DNA of 64,000 nt from Rhizobium leguminosarum bv. trifolii WSM2297 (GCF_000271845.1 NZ_JH719392.1:238945-302944), one strand, 5' to 3'. Positions 49,104-57,966 are shown, numbered from the stretch's first letter. The notes: generated by a model not told the origin, from the sequence alone. Translations and numbers: made by a program.

Positions 49104-50639
49104 TCATGCATTGCCGGTCGCGGCGCGCACCAGCGCTTCCGGCGACAGTTCGGCGCGTTCGAAAAGCCCAGCGGACAGGCCTTCCTTCATCACCAGGACA
49201 CGGTCCGACATGCCGATGATCTCGGGCAGTTCGGAGGAGACCATGATGATCGACAGGCCTTCGGCGGCGAGTTCGCTGATGAAGCCGTGCACGGCCGCCT
49301 TCGAGCCGATGTCGATGCCCTTTGTGGGTTCATCGAGGATGATGACCTTCGGCGCCGTCGCCAGCCATTTGCCGATGACGACCTTCTGCTGGTTGCCGCC
49401 GGAGAGCGTGCCGACCGGCACGGAAAGGGCTGCGGCGCGCAGATCCAGCCGTTCGGCATATTTGCGGGCGAGCGCGAATTCTTCTGCTGCCCTGAGAAAA
49501 CCGCGGCGCGAGGTGCGCGTCAGCGAGGGCAGCGTCATGTTCTGGAAGATCGGCATCGGCAGCGCCAGGCCGTGGCGGCCGCGTTCCTCCGGCACATAGA
49601 CGATGCCGGCGCGGATCGCATCCTGCGGCGAGTGGATAGTGATTTCGCGGCCGTCGAGCATCATCGTGCCGGAGAGCGGCCGGGTGATGCCGAAGAGCGA
49701 TTGCGAGAGTTCCGAGCGGCCGGCGCCGATCAGGCCGTAAATGCCGAGAATCTCGCCCTGGCGCAGCGTGAAGGATATGTCGCGGAATTCGGTGCGGTGG
49801 CTGTAGTTGCGGATCTCCAGCACCGGGCCGCCGATGGCGACATCGATCTTCGGAAAGGCGTTCTCGACATCGCGGCCGACCATCATGCGGACGATTTCGT
49901 CCTGCGGCGTTTCCTTGAGCCGGCCCTGGCCGATGGCGCGGCCGTCGCGGAAGACGACGAAATCGTCGGCGATCTCGTAGACCTCGTCGAACTTGTGGCT
50001 GATGAAGAGGATCGCCTTGCCCTGTTCCTTCAGGCCGCGGACGATGCGGAAGAGATCGTCGATTTCCTTGCGGGAAAGGGCGGCCGTCGGCTCGTCCATG
50101 ATGACGATGCGGGCCTCGATCGACAGAGCGCGGGCGATCGCCACCAGATGGCGCTGCGCAATGGAGAGGTCTTTGAGCCGGATCGTCGGATCGATATTGC
50201 TTTCGAGCGCGGTCAGCAGCGCCCTGGCGCGGCTGTTCATCGCCTGCCAGTCGATGGTGCGCCACCGTGTGCGCGGCGCATGGCCGAGGAAGATGTTTTC
50301 GGCAACCGTCAGCTCATCGAAAAGCACGGTTTCCTGATGGATGGCGGTGACGCCGGCATCGATCGCGGCCTGGGCGCTGGCAAAGGTCACCGGCCGGCCA
50401 TCGACCAGGATCTCGCCTTCGTTCGGGCGGTAGATGCCGGTCAGGATCTTGACGAGCGTTGACTTGCCGGCGCCGTTTTCGCCGATCAGCGCGGTTACCG
50501 TGCCGGGGTGCAGCGCGATGCTGACATTGTCGAGCGCCTTCACGCCCGGAAAGATCTGGGAGATGCCGCGCATTTCCAGAATGGCGGTCGCATCGCCGGT
50601 TTTGCTATCCGTGGCGGTTTGTTGAAAGGCGGCGTTCAT
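49104..50639 (-). CDS. rhaT: RhaT, rhamnose ABC transporter ATPase (two-domain)
   Basis: This 511-residue double ATPase is typical of CUT2 systems. Domain 1 has an intact Walker A GENGAGKSTLVKIL, KDLSIAQRHLVAIARALS and VIMDEPTAALS. Domain 2 has a degenerate Walker A GLIGAGRSELSQSL but a normal signature LSGGNQQKVVIGKWL and ILDEPTKGIDIG. It powers rhamnose uptake. The name follows the R. leguminosarum rha locus and is not the E. coli RhaT symporter. Confidence 0.93.
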   Translation of the reverse strand: MNAAFQQTATDSKTGDATAILEMRGISQIFPGVKALDNVSIALHPGTVTALIGENGAGKSTLVKILTGIYRPNEGEILVDGRPVTFASAQAAIDAGVTAIHQETVLFDELTVAENIFLGHAPRTRWRTIDWQAMNSRARALLTALESNIDPTIRLKDLSIAQRHLVAIARALSIEARIVIMDEPTAALSRKEIDDLFRIVRGLKEQGKAILFISHKFDEVYEIADDFVVFRDGRAIGQGRLKETPQDEIVRMMVGRDVENAFPKIDVAIGGPVLEIRNYSHRTEFRDISFTLRQGEILGIYGLIGAGRSELSQSLFGITRPLSGTMMLDGREITIHSPQDAIRAGIVYVPEERGRHGLALPMPIFQNMTLPSLTRTSRRGFLRAAEEFALARKYAERLDLRAAALSVPVGTLSGGNQQKVVIGKWLATAPKVIILDEPTKGIDIGSKAAVHGFISELAAEGLSIIMVSSELPEIIGMSDRVLVMKEGLSAGLFERAELSPEALVRAATGNA

Positions 50640-50668
50640 CAGATTTCTACCAGTGTCGAATGGGAAAT

Positions 50669-50692
50669 CCCGGCGGCCATCGGACCGCCGGG
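50669..50692. other. Intercistronic hairpin between rhaS and rhaT
   Basis: CCCGGCGG (50669-50676) and CCGCCGGG (50685-50692) form a perfect 8-bp stem with an 8-base loop, 22 bases after the rhaS stop. On the rha transcript no T-run follows, so it is more likely a message-protecting hairpin. Such a hairpin would let the binding protein be made in excess over the membrane parts. Confidence 0.55.
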
Positions 50693-50713
50693 CTTTTCTG
50701 TTGTTGCTCCGGA

Positions 50714-51709
50714 TCAGAAGACCTTGGAGAACTGGTCGATGTTCGAAGCATTGTAGACGAAGGGGTCGGCCATGGCGGCTTCGCCGTTGTCGCCAATCTT
50801 GATCTTGCCCATGCGGCCGGCTTCGATTTCGCTGCCCGGCTTGCCGTCGGTATCACCCTTTGCCAGGTGATAGGCGATCTGGGTTGCGGAATAGCCGAGG
50901 TCGATCGGGTTCCAGATGGCGAATTCCTTGGTCGCGCCCGACTTGATCGCGCCGGCCATTTCGGACGGCAGGCCGAGACCGGTGACGTAGACCTTGCCGA
51001 CAAGGCCCTTGTCTTCGACGACCTTCGAAGCGGCGAGAACGCCGACCGTTGTCGGAGCGACGATGACCTTGACGTTCGGGTTCGACTTCAGCAGGCCTTC
51101 GGCTTCACGATAGGACTTGTCCGAGAGGTCGTCGCCGTAAACCGTGGTGACGAGGTTGAGGCCCGGGAAATCCTTGAGCTGCTTCTTCATCTGGTCGATC
51201 CAGATGTTCTGGTTGGTCGAGGTGGTCGTTGCCGACAGGATGGCGAAATCACCCTTGCCGCCGTCGAGGTGGTCCTTGACGAGCGTCAGGCACATCTTGC
51301 CGATCAGCTCGTTGGACGACGGGTTGAGCTGCAGGATACGGCCTTCGGGTGCGACGCCGGAATCCCAGGAGATGACCTTGATGCCGCGCTGTGCAGCCTT
51401 CTTCAGCGCCGGAACGAGCGCGTCGGGATCGTTGGCCGAGACGGCGATGGCATCGACGCCCTGGGCGATCAGCGAGTTGATGACTTCGATCTGGCCTTCG
51501 GCCGTTGTCGACGTCGGACCGGTGTAGATCACTTCAACGCCGCCGAGTTCCTTGGCCGCTTCCTGGGCGCCCTTGTTGGCGGCGTCGAAGAAGCCGTTGC
51601 CGAGCGACTTCACGACCAGGCCGATCTTGATGTCCTTGGCGCTGGCGGTGCCGGCCATCATGGCGACAGCGAGCGCTACGCCGAGCGCAAGTGACTTTGC
51701 AAGTTTCAT
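50714..51709 (-). CDS. rhaS: RhaS, rhamnose-binding periplasmic protein
   Basis: This 331-residue CUT2 binding protein has a signal peptide (MKLAKSLALGVALAVAMMAG, cleavage after ASA). It shows the LacI-like periplasmic fold: IKIGLVVKSLGNGFFDAAN, GVDAIAVSANDPDALV and VISWDSGVAPEGR. GGGAGGAAGT sits directly before ATG 51709. It captures rhamnose for RhaPQT. It follows rhaR by 46 bases, so it is probably co-transcribed with the regulator. Confidence 0.94.
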   Translation of the reverse strand: MKLAKSLALGVALAVAMMAGTASAKDIKIGLVVKSLGNGFFDAANKGAQEAAKELGGVEVIYTGPTSTTAEGQIEVINSLIAQGVDAIAVSANDPDALVPALKKAAQRGIKVISWDSGVAPEGRILQLNPSSNELIGKMCLTLVKDHLDGGKGDFAILSATTTSTNQNIWIDQMKKQLKDFPGLNLVTTVYGDDLSDKSYREAEGLLKSNPNVKVIVAPTTVGVLAASKVVEDKGLVGKVYVTGLGLPSEMAGAIKSGATKEFAIWNPIDLGYSATQIAYHLAKGDTDGKPGSEIEAGRMGKIKIGDNGEAAMADPFVYNASNIDQFSKVF

Positions 51710-51755
51710 GTTACTTCCTCCCATTAAGATTAGACTTCCACACCTCGGCGGCGCC

Positions 51756-52565
51756 TCATGCGACCGACGAGGAATCCTCCTTCACCTGGGCCACCGGGCT
51801 CGCAACGACGAGCCGGACGCCGGCACTCTCGATCATGCGAGCGGCCTCTTCCGAAATCCCGTCATCGGTGATGACCACAGAAACGCGGTCGAGCGCGCAG
51901 AGAATGAGGCTCGACCGGCGACTGAATTTGCTTGAATCGACCATGACGACGAGTTCGTCGGCCTGGTGCATCAGTTTCTGCTCGCTCTGGATGATGAGGG
52001 CGTCCGCCTCCATGATGCCGAGCGGGCCGACACCCTGCGCGCCGATGAACATGCGCCGCGCATAAAAATTGCGGATCGCGTCATTGTCGAAGGGCGACAG
52101 GATCAGGCTTTGCTCGCGATAGATCGCGCCGCCCGGTACCGTCACCGAATTTTTGGAATGCTTCACCAGATGTTCGGCGATCGCGAAAGAGTTGGTCATG
52201 ACCTGCATGCGGTGGCCGGCCATGTAATGCACCATCTGGAAGGTCGTCGTGCCGCCATTGATGATAATGGCATCGCCCGCCTCGCAGAGGTCGACGGCCG
52301 CCCGCGCAATTGCGCGTTTTTTATCGATGTTGACTGATTCTGAAACTCGAAAGGGCCGGCCGGCAAGATTGCCGAGCTGCGGCGGATGCACCGCTTCCGC
52401 ACCGCCACGGACACGACGGATCTTGCCCTGCACATGAAGAGCCGCAATGTCGCGCCGAATTGTCGCTTCGGAAGCTTCCGTCAGCTCGGAAATGTCCTGG
52501 ATCGTTACCACGGACTTTTCCTGAACGGCGCTTAGAATAATGCGATGGCGTTCGCGTTCGTGCAT
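51756..52565 (-). CDS. rhaR: RhaR, DeoR-family repressor of the rhamnose genes
   Basis: This 269-residue DeoR protein has an N-terminal helix-turn-helix (ISELTEASEATIRRDIAALH, GKIRRVRGGAEAV). The sugar-phosphate sensing domain has INGGTTTFQMVHYM and FIGAQGVGPLGIMEAD. It is the first gene of its operon, with a strong GAGGAGGAG ribosome site. It probably represses both divergent operons through the inverted repeat at 52610-52682. Confidence 0.93.
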   Translation of the reverse strand: MHERERHRIILSAVQEKSVVTIQDISELTEASEATIRRDIAALHVQGKIRRVRGGAEAVHPPQLGNLAGRPFRVSESVNIDKKRAIARAAVDLCEAGDAIIINGGTTTFQMVHYMAGHRMQVMTNSFAIAEHLVKHSKNSVTVPGGAIYREQSLILSPFDNDAIRNFYARRMFIGAQGVGPLGIMEADALIIQSEQKLMHQADELVVMVDSSKFSRRSSLILCALDRVSVVITDDGISEEAARMIESAGVRLVVASPVAQVKEDSSSVA

Positions 52566-52609
52566 TGGGCTCCTCCTCTTGTCGTATTTATTTCGTATCC
52601 GTTAAACAC

Positions 52610-52682
52610 TGTCAATCACAAACGATCATAAATTTTCATATTGCGATGCAGCATAATCGAATTTGATCGTTTTCGATTGACA
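52610..52682. promoter_or_regulatory. Divergent rhaR/rhaD operator and promoters
   Basis: The left arm TGTCAATCACAAACGATCA (52610-52628) and right arm TGATCGTTTTCGATTGACA (52664-52682) are inverted repeats matching at 17 of 19 positions, 35 bases apart. Each arm contains a TTGACA box. Leftward, TTGACA is followed after 17 bases by AATAAA (52592-52587), the rhaR -10. Rightward, TTGACA (52677-52682) is followed after 18 bases by GATACC (52701-52706), a weaker -10 for rhaD. A repressor bound to the arms would cover both -35 boxes. Confidence 0.65.
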
Positions 52683-52762
52683 AGCACACTTTTGATGCGC
52701 GATACCGTGAGCGAAAGGGCGCGCTGATCGCTGCGCCTCACAAGCCTGTATGGGAGGATGAC

Positions 52763-54859
52763 ATGGCGGCGAACGTCCGGCTTCTGGAGAACCGGTGGGA
52801 TGATGGCTACGCGGCAGGCCTCGACGAGCCCGGCAAGCTTCTCTATCGCTCTAATCTGCTCGGCGCCGACAAGCGCATCACCAATTACGGCGGCGGCAAC
52901 ACCTCGGCGAAGGTGATGGAAACCGACCCGCTTGATGGCAGCAAGGTCAACGTCCTCTGGGTCAAGGGCTCGGGCGGCGATGTCGGCACCATTAAGCTCG
53001 ACGGTTTCGCCACGCTCTACCAGGACAAGCTGGAAGCGCTGAAGGGCATCTACAAGGGTGTCGAGGACGAGGACCGCATGGTCGGCTACCTGCCGCACTG
53101 CACCTTCAATCTCAACGCCCGCGCTGCCTCGATCGACACGCCGCTGCATGGTTTCGTGCCGTTCACCCATGTCGATCACATGCATCCCGATGCGATCATC
53201 GCGATCGCCGCCTCGAAGAACTCCCGGGAACTGACGCAGCAGATCTTCGGCGATGCGATCGGCTGGCTGCCCTGGCGCCGTCCGGGCTTCCAGCTCGGTC
53301 TCGATCTCGAAGCCTTCGTCAAGGCCAACCCGCATGCCAAGGGCGTCGTGCTCGAAAGCCATGGCCTCTTCACCTGGGCTGATGATGCCAAGGCCTGCTA
53401 CGAGCTGACGCTCGAGATCATCAACAAGGCAATCGTCTGGTTTGCCGAAAAGACCGAAGGCAAGACGATTTTCGGCGGCGCGCTGACGCAGAGCCTGCCC
53501 GTCACCGAGCGCCGCGCCATCGCCGCCCGGCTGATGCCGGAGATCCGCGGCCGCATCGGCAAACAGGAGCGCAAGCTCGGCCATTTCGACGATCAGGACG
53601 CCGTGCTCGAATTCGTCAACTCCAATGATCTGCGTCCGCTGGGCGCGCTCGGCACCAGCTGCCCGGATCATTTCCTGCGCACCAAAATCCGTCCGCTGAT
53701 CGTCGATTTCGACCCGGCCCGGCCGGATGTCGATGCGATCGTTGCCGGTCTCGACCAGGCGCTGGAGGATTACCGCGCCGATTACGCCCGTTATTACAAC
53801 GACTGCAAGCATGACAATTCGCCCGCCATGCGCGACGCCAATCCCGTCATCTTCCTCGTTCCCGGCGTCGGCATGCTGTCGTTTGCCCGCGACAAGGCGA
53901 CGGCCCGCATCGCCAGCGAATTTTACGTCAACGCCATCAACGTCATGCGCGGCGCTTCGACGGTTTCGGAATATCAGGGCCTGCCGGAGCAGGAAGCCTT
54001 CGATATCGAATACTGGCTGCTCGAAGAGGCCAAGCTGCAGCGCATGCCGAAGCCGAAGAGCCTTGCCGGCCGCGTGGCCTTCGTCACCGGCGGCGCCGGC
54101 GGCATCGGCCGGGCGACGGCTGCGCGCCTCGTCGGCGAGGGCGCCTGCGTAGTGCTTGCCGATATCGACCAGACCGCACTCGAAGGCACCGAAGCCGATT
54201 TCGTCAAGAAATACGGCGCCGACGCCGTACGCAGCGTCCGGCTCGACGTCACCAAGGAGGATGCGGTGATCGCTTCCTTCGCGGAAGCTTCGGTGGAATT
54301 CGGCGGCATCGATATCCTTGTCTCGAATGCCGGCATTGCCTCTTCCGCGCCGATCGAAGCCACCGAGCTTGCGACGTGGAACCGCAATATCGACATCCTG
54401 GCGACCGGCTATTTCCTGGTGTCGCGCGAAGCCTTCCGCCTGTTCCGCCGTCAGGCGCTCGGCGGCAACATCGTCTTCGTCGCCTCGAAAAACGGACTTG
54501 CGGCTTCGCCGAATGCTTCTGCCTATTGCACCGCAAAGGCCGCCGAAATCCATCTCGCGCGCTGCCTGGCGCTGGAGGGAGCCGATGCCGGCATCCGCGT
54601 CAACACCGTCAACCCGGATGCGGTGCTGCGCGGCTCGAAGATCTGGAGCGGCGAATGGCGCGAACAGCGCGCCGCCTCCTCGAAGATCGAGGTGGACGAT
54701 CTCGAGGAACATTACCGCAAGCGTTCGATGCTGAAGCTCAACGTGTTCCCGGAAGATATCGCCGAGGCGATCTACTTCCTGGCATCGGACCTTTCGGCAA
54801 AATCGACCGGCAACATCATCAACGTCGATGCCGGCAACGTGCAGAGTTTTACGCGGTAA
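52763..54859 (+). CDS. rhaD: RhaD, bifunctional rhamnulose-1-phosphate aldolase / lactaldehyde dehydrogenase
   Basis: This is a 698-residue fusion. Residues ~20-400 form a class II aldolase/epimerase domain with metal His residues (FVPFTHVDHMHPDAI, VVLESHGLFTWADD). From ~433 there is a short-chain dehydrogenase (FVTGGAGGIGRATAAR, LVSNAGIAS, YCTAKAAEIHLARC). The aldolase splits rhamnulose phosphate to dihydroxyacetone phosphate and lactaldehyde; the second domain oxidises lactaldehyde. GGGAGGATGAC precedes the ATG. It is the first gene of the rhaDI operon. All key motifs are intact. Confidence 0.94.
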   Translation: MAANVRLLENRWDDGYAAGLDEPGKLLYRSNLLGADKRITNYGGGNTSAKVMETDPLDGSKVNVLWVKGSGGDVGTIKLDGFATLYQDKLEALKGIYKGVEDEDRMVGYLPHCTFNLNARAASIDTPLHGFVPFTHVDHMHPDAIIAIAASKNSRELTQQIFGDAIGWLPWRRPGFQLGLDLEAFVKANPHAKGVVLESHGLFTWADDAKACYELTLEIINKAIVWFAEKTEGKTIFGGALTQSLPVTERRAIAARLMPEIRGRIGKQERKLGHFDDQDAVLEFVNSNDLRPLGALGTSCPDHFLRTKIRPLIVDFDPARPDVDAIVAGLDQALEDYRADYARYYNDCKHDNSPAMRDANPVIFLVPGVGMLSFARDKATARIASEFYVNAINVMRGASTVSEYQGLPEQEAFDIEYWLLEEAKLQRMPKPKSLAGRVAFVTGGAGGIGRATAARLVGEGACVVLADIDQTALEGTEADFVKKYGADAVRSVRLDVTKEDAVIASFAEASVEFGGIDILVSNAGIASSAPIEATELATWNRNIDILATGYFLVSREAFRLFRRQALGGNIVFVASKNGLAASPNASAYCTAKAAEIHLARCLALEGADAGIRVNTVNPDAVLRGSKIWSGEWREQRAASSKIEVDDLEEHYRKRSMLKLNVFPEDIAEAIYFLASDLSAKSTGNIINVDAGNVQSFTR

Positions 54860-54885
54860 TTTTATGATTGGCGGCGGATGTGTCT

Positions 54886-55026
54886 GCCCCTCACCCTAAC
54901 CCTCTCCCCGTCGCGACGGGGAGAGGGGACTTGCCCAACGAGATGTTGGGAAGGACGGAGACGGCGCGGCATATCCCCTTCTCCCCGTCTGAACGGGGAG
55001 AAGGTGCCGGCAGGCGGATGAGGGGC
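54886..55026. repeat. Palindromic repeat element (RIME-like) inside rhaDI
   Basis: The element starts GCCCCTCACCC and ends GGATGAGGGGC. It holds three hairpins: a 13-bp perfect palindrome (CCTCTCCCCGTCG and complement, 54901-54926), CCCAAC/GTTGGG (54934-54950) and a 12-bp stem with CTGA loop (54977-55004). It shares end sequence and CTCCCC hairpins with the element at 8603. It separates two genes of one operon. Confidence 0.65.
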
Positions 55027-55074
55027 GGCCGCACGGCAGTCCCAATGTAGACATTGCATAACCGGGAGGAAAAA

Positions 55075-56367
55075 ATGGCCGAGTTCAGGATCGCGCAGGA
55101 TCTGGTCGCGAGCGACAACGACAAGCGGGCAGCGGCGCTGAAAGCCGATTACGAGGCGCTGGGTGCAACACTTGCGCGCCGCGGCATCGATATCGAGACG
55201 ATTACCCGCAAGGTAGCGGAATTCTTCGTCGCCGTTCCCTCCTGGGGCGTCGGCACCGGTGGCACGCGCTTTGCCCGTTTCCCGGGCACCGGCGAGCCGC
55301 GCGGTATCTTCGACAAGCTCGACGATTGCGCCGTGATCAACCAGCTGACGCGGGCAACCCCGAATGTCTCACTGCATATCCCCTGGGACAAGGCGGATGC
55401 CAAGGAATTGAAGGCCAAGGGCGATGCGCTCGGCCTCGGTTTCGATGCGATGAATTCGAACACCTTCTCCGATGCGCCGGGACAAGCCCATTCCTACAAA
55501 TACGGCTCGCTCAGCCATACCGATGCGGCAACGCGGGCGCAGGCGGTCGAACACAATCTCGAATGCATCGAAATCGGCAAGGCGATCGGCTCCAAGGCGC
55601 TGACGGTCTGGATCGGCGACGGCTCGAACTTCCCCGGCCAGAGCAATTTCACCAAGGCGTTCGAGCGTTACCTCGCTTCGATGGCTGACATTTACAAGGC
55701 GCTGCCCGACGATTGGAAGCTGTTCTCCGAGCACAAAATGTACGAGCCGGCCTTCTATTCGACGATCGTGCAGGATTGGGGCACCAACTACCTGATCGCC
55801 CAGACGCTTGGCCCCAAGGCCTATTGCCTCGTCGATCTCGGCCATCATGCGCCGAATACCAATATCGAGATGATCGTCGCCCGCCTCATCCACTTCGGCA
55901 AGCTCGGCGGCTTCCACTTCAACGATTCGAAATATGGTGACGACGATCTCGACGCCGGGGTCATCGATCCCTACCGGCTGTTCCTCGTCTTCAACGAACT
56001 GGTCGATGCCGAACAGCGCGGCGTCAACGATTTCAATCCGGCTCATATGATCGACCAGTCGCACAATGTCACCGACCCGATCGAAAGCCTGATCAACAGC
56101 GCCAACGAAATCCGCCGCGCCTATGCGCAGGCGCTGATCGTCGACCGCAAGGCGCTTTCCGGCTACCAGGACGACAATGACGCGCTGATGGCGTCGGAAA
56201 CTCTGAAGTGCGCCTACCGCGCCGATGTCGAGCCGATCCTGGCGGAAGCCCGGCGCAGGGCCGGCGGTGCGATCGATCCGATCGCCGCTTACCGGGCCAG
56301 CGGCTACCGCAACAAGGTGGCGGCCGAGCGCCCGGCTTCGGCTGCCGGTGGCGGCGGTATCATCTGA
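55075..56367 (+). CDS. rhaI: RhaI, L-rhamnose isomerase
   Basis: This 430-residue xylose-isomerase-like barrel is of the Pseudomonas stutzeri L-RhI type. Key metal-site pieces are LFSEHKMYEPAFYS (Glu, Lys), LVDLGHHAPNTNIEMIVARL (Asp, His) and GFHFNDSKYGDDDLDAG (His, Asp cluster). It converts L-rhamnose to L-rhamnulose. GGGAGGA lies 5-6 bases before ATG 55075. It follows rhaD after the repeat element at 54886. Confidence 0.94.
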   Translation: MAEFRIAQDLVASDNDKRAAALKADYEALGATLARRGIDIETITRKVAEFFVAVPSWGVGTGGTRFARFPGTGEPRGIFDKLDDCAVINQLTRATPNVSLHIPWDKADAKELKAKGDALGLGFDAMNSNTFSDAPGQAHSYKYGSLSHTDAATRAQAVEHNLECIEIGKAIGSKALTVWIGDGSNFPGQSNFTKAFERYLASMADIYKALPDDWKLFSEHKMYEPAFYSTIVQDWGTNYLIAQTLGPKAYCLVDLGHHAPNTNIEMIVARLIHFGKLGGFHFNDSKYGDDDLDAGVIDPYRLFLVFNELVDAEQRGVNDFNPAHMIDQSHNVTDPIESLINSANEIRRAYAQALIVDRKALSGYQDDNDALMASETLKCAYRADVEPILAEARRRAGGAIDPIAAYRASGYRNKVAAERPASAAGGGGII

Positions 56368-56390
56368 GCTTCTGCGTAAACTAAGTAGGG

Positions 56391-56425
56391 TTGCCGGCAG
56401 GGCAGGGGTGATGCACTGCCGGCAA
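56391..56425. terminator. Hairpin between convergent rhaI and decarboxylase genes
   Basis: TTGCCGGCAG (56391-56400) and CTGCCGGCAA (56416-56425) are perfect 10-bp inverted repeats with a 15-base loop. They sit between the rhaI stop and the end of the convergent gene. No T-run follows, so it may be a weak bidirectional terminator. Confidence 0.45.
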
Positions 56426-56432
56426 TCGCCGT

Positions 56433-56891
56433 TTACGGCTTCCAGGCGCCGGCGATCTGCCGGGTGGCGATGTTCAGCCGGTTCCAGACGTTGATATTGG
56501 CGATGGCGATGACGAGGGCGGCAAGGCTCCTGCCGTCGTAGTGCCGGGTCGCCTCGTCCCAGATATCGTCGGGCACCGGATCGGCGCGGTCGCTGACGCG
56601 GGTCACCGCCTCGGTCAGTGCAAGAGCTGCGCGTTCGGCATCGCTGAAATAGGGCGAGTCGCGCCAGGCGCCGACGGCAAAGAGCCGTTCGTCGGTCTCG
56701 CCGAGCTTCTTGGCGATGCGGGGATGACCGTCGACGCAGACGCTGCAGCCGTTGATCTGGCTGGCGCGCAGATTGACCAGTTCGAGCAGCTTTGGTGAGA
56801 GGCCGGTCTCGGTCGGGACCTTGCTGAGGGCAGCCAGTGCTTGCATCGCATCGGGAAGGACGAGGGCGGGATTACCCATTCTCTCCTGCAT
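56433..56891 (-). CDS. Carboxymuconolactone decarboxylase/AhpD-family protein
   Basis: This 152-residue AhpD-like protein has the redox motif INGCSVCVDGH (CxxCxxxH) and helices LLELVNLRASQ and ALVIAIANINVWNRL. Members reduce peroxides or alkylating agents through the Cys pair. It is divergent from an ECF41-type sigma gene, exactly the genomic partner known for that sigma group. An ECF41-like promoter (56972-56998) points at it. It is therefore the probable main target of the sigma factor. Confidence 0.88.
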   Translation of the reverse strand: MQERMGNPALVLPDAMQALAALSKVPTETGLSPKLLELVNLRASQINGCSVCVDGHPRIAKKLGETDERLFAVGAWRDSPYFSDAERAALALTEAVTRVSDRADPVPDDIWDEATRHYDGRSLAALVIAIANINVWNRLNIATRQIAGAWKP

Positions 56892-56936
56892 GGTATGTCT
56901 CCTTGATGGGTTTACGATTTGACGATCCGCCGGCGT

Positions 56937-56963
56937 TGTCACATCGGCCGGGTTTCGTTCGTC
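56937..56963 (+). promoter_or_regulatory. ECF41-type promoter driving the sigma gene
   Basis: TGTCACA (56937-56943), 16 bases, then CGTC (56960-56963) exactly matches the ECF41 promoter consensus TGTCACA-N16-CGTC. The start codon of the sigma gene is 37 bases beyond the -10, so this is an autoregulatory promoter. Confidence 0.7.
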
Positions 56964-56971
56964 ATGGTCTT

Positions 56972-56998
56972 GACGGAACGCAGCGGAGGAATGTGACG
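56972..56998 (-). promoter_or_regulatory. Second ECF41-type promoter, toward the decarboxylase gene
   Basis: On the minus strand the sequence reads CGTCACA, 16 bases, CGTC, one mismatch from the ECF41 consensus with identical spacing. It points to the AhpD-like gene, whose ATG is 81 bases past the -10. It overlaps the leader of the sigma gene. Confidence 0.6.
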
Positions 56999-56999
56999 G

Positions 57000-57869
57000 A
57001 TGGACGAGAAAAAATGGCTGGCCGATCAATTCGAAGCGAACAGGGCGCATCTGAAGGCGGCCGCCTATCGCATGCTCGGCTCGCGCAGCGAAGCTGATGA
57101 CGCGGTTCAGGAGGCCTGGCTGCGCCTGAACCGTACCGATACATCAGATGTCGGTAATCTCGGCGGCTGGTTGACGACCGTCGTGGCGCGCATCTGTCTC
57201 GATATGCTGCGTGCGCGCAAGACCCGGCGCGAGGAGCCGCTGGAGATACCGGTCCATGCCGCAATCGCCGATCCGGCAACGGATCCCGAGCGCGATGCAG
57301 CCTTCGCCGAATCGGTCGGCGTGGCGTTGCTCGTCGTGCTGCAGACGCTGGCGCCCGCCGAGCGTGTCGCCTTCGTGCTGCACGACATGTTCGATCTACC
57401 CTTCGACGAGATCGCGCCGATCATCGGCCGTTCGTCCGCCGCCACGAGGCAGCTCGCAAGCCGCGCCCGCCGACGGGTGCAAGGCATGGATGAGGCGCCG
57501 GACGTCGATCTCGGCCGCAAACGCACGATCGCCGAGGCCTTTCTTGCCGCATCGCGCAACGGCGATCTCGAGGCATTGATTGCGGTGCTCGCCCCCGATG
57601 TCGCTTTCCGGCCGGATGCGACGGCGGCCCGATTTGGAACTGTCGGCGAAATTCGCGGCGCTCCAGCGGTCGCCGAACTGTTCAAGGGCCGGGCTCAGGC
57701 GGCGGAAGCCGCCATGGTCGACGGCGACGTCGGATTCGTCGTTCGCATCGAGGGCGAGGTTCGCGTCGTCGTGGCGCTTACGATTGCCGACGGCGTGATC
57801 GTCGCGATCGACGCCTTTGCCGATCCGGATCATCTCGAACAGGTTGAGTATTCACTCCTTTCCGACTGA
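57000..57869 (+). CDS. ECF41-type RNA polymerase sigma factor with SnoaL-like C-terminal domain
   Basis: This 289-residue sigma factor is longer than usual ECFs. Sigma region 2 covers LKAAAYRMLGSRSEADDAVQ EAWLR, split here for length, and region 4 covers LAPAERVAFVLHDMFDLPFDEI and IIGRSSAATRQLASRARRR. A ~120-residue SnoaL-like domain follows from about residue 175, the ECF41 hallmark that replaces an anti-sigma factor. The C-terminal motif NPDKL appears as DPDHL, and I do not find the DGGGR motif. It is divergent from its AhpD-like partner, with promoters of its own type in both directions. Confidence 0.85.
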   Translation: MDEKKWLADQFEANRAHLKAAAYRMLGSRSEADDAVQEAWLRLNRTDTSDVGNLGGWLTTVVARICLDMLRARKTRREEPLEIPVHAAIADPATDPERDAAFAESVGVALLVVLQTLAPAERVAFVLHDMFDLPFDEIAPIIGRSSAATRQLASRARRRVQGMDEAPDVDLGRKRTIAEAFLAASRNGDLEALIAVLAPDVAFRPDATAARFGTVGEIRGAPAVAELFKGRAQAAEAAMVDGDVGFVVRIEGEVRVVVALTIADGVIVAIDAFADPDHLEQVEYSLLSD

Positions 57870-57966
57870 AAACAAACACCAATTTTTCAGCTGTTCGAGA
57901 AGGGCGCGCTTCGAAAGCGGCGCGCCACCGGCGTTCTCGCGGCAGTAAAGACCGTGTCATTTTCCT

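Noticed and set aside
48711..50462. Plus-strand frame of 583 codons over rhaT and rhaP
   Set aside because: It is antisense to an operon with 4-base overlaps and full ABC motifs, and shows no recognisable protein pattern.
52616..54712. Minus-strand frame of 698 codons over rhaD
   Set aside because: It is the mirror of rhaD codon bias. The plus frame carries both aldolase and dehydrogenase motifs and a strong ribosome site.
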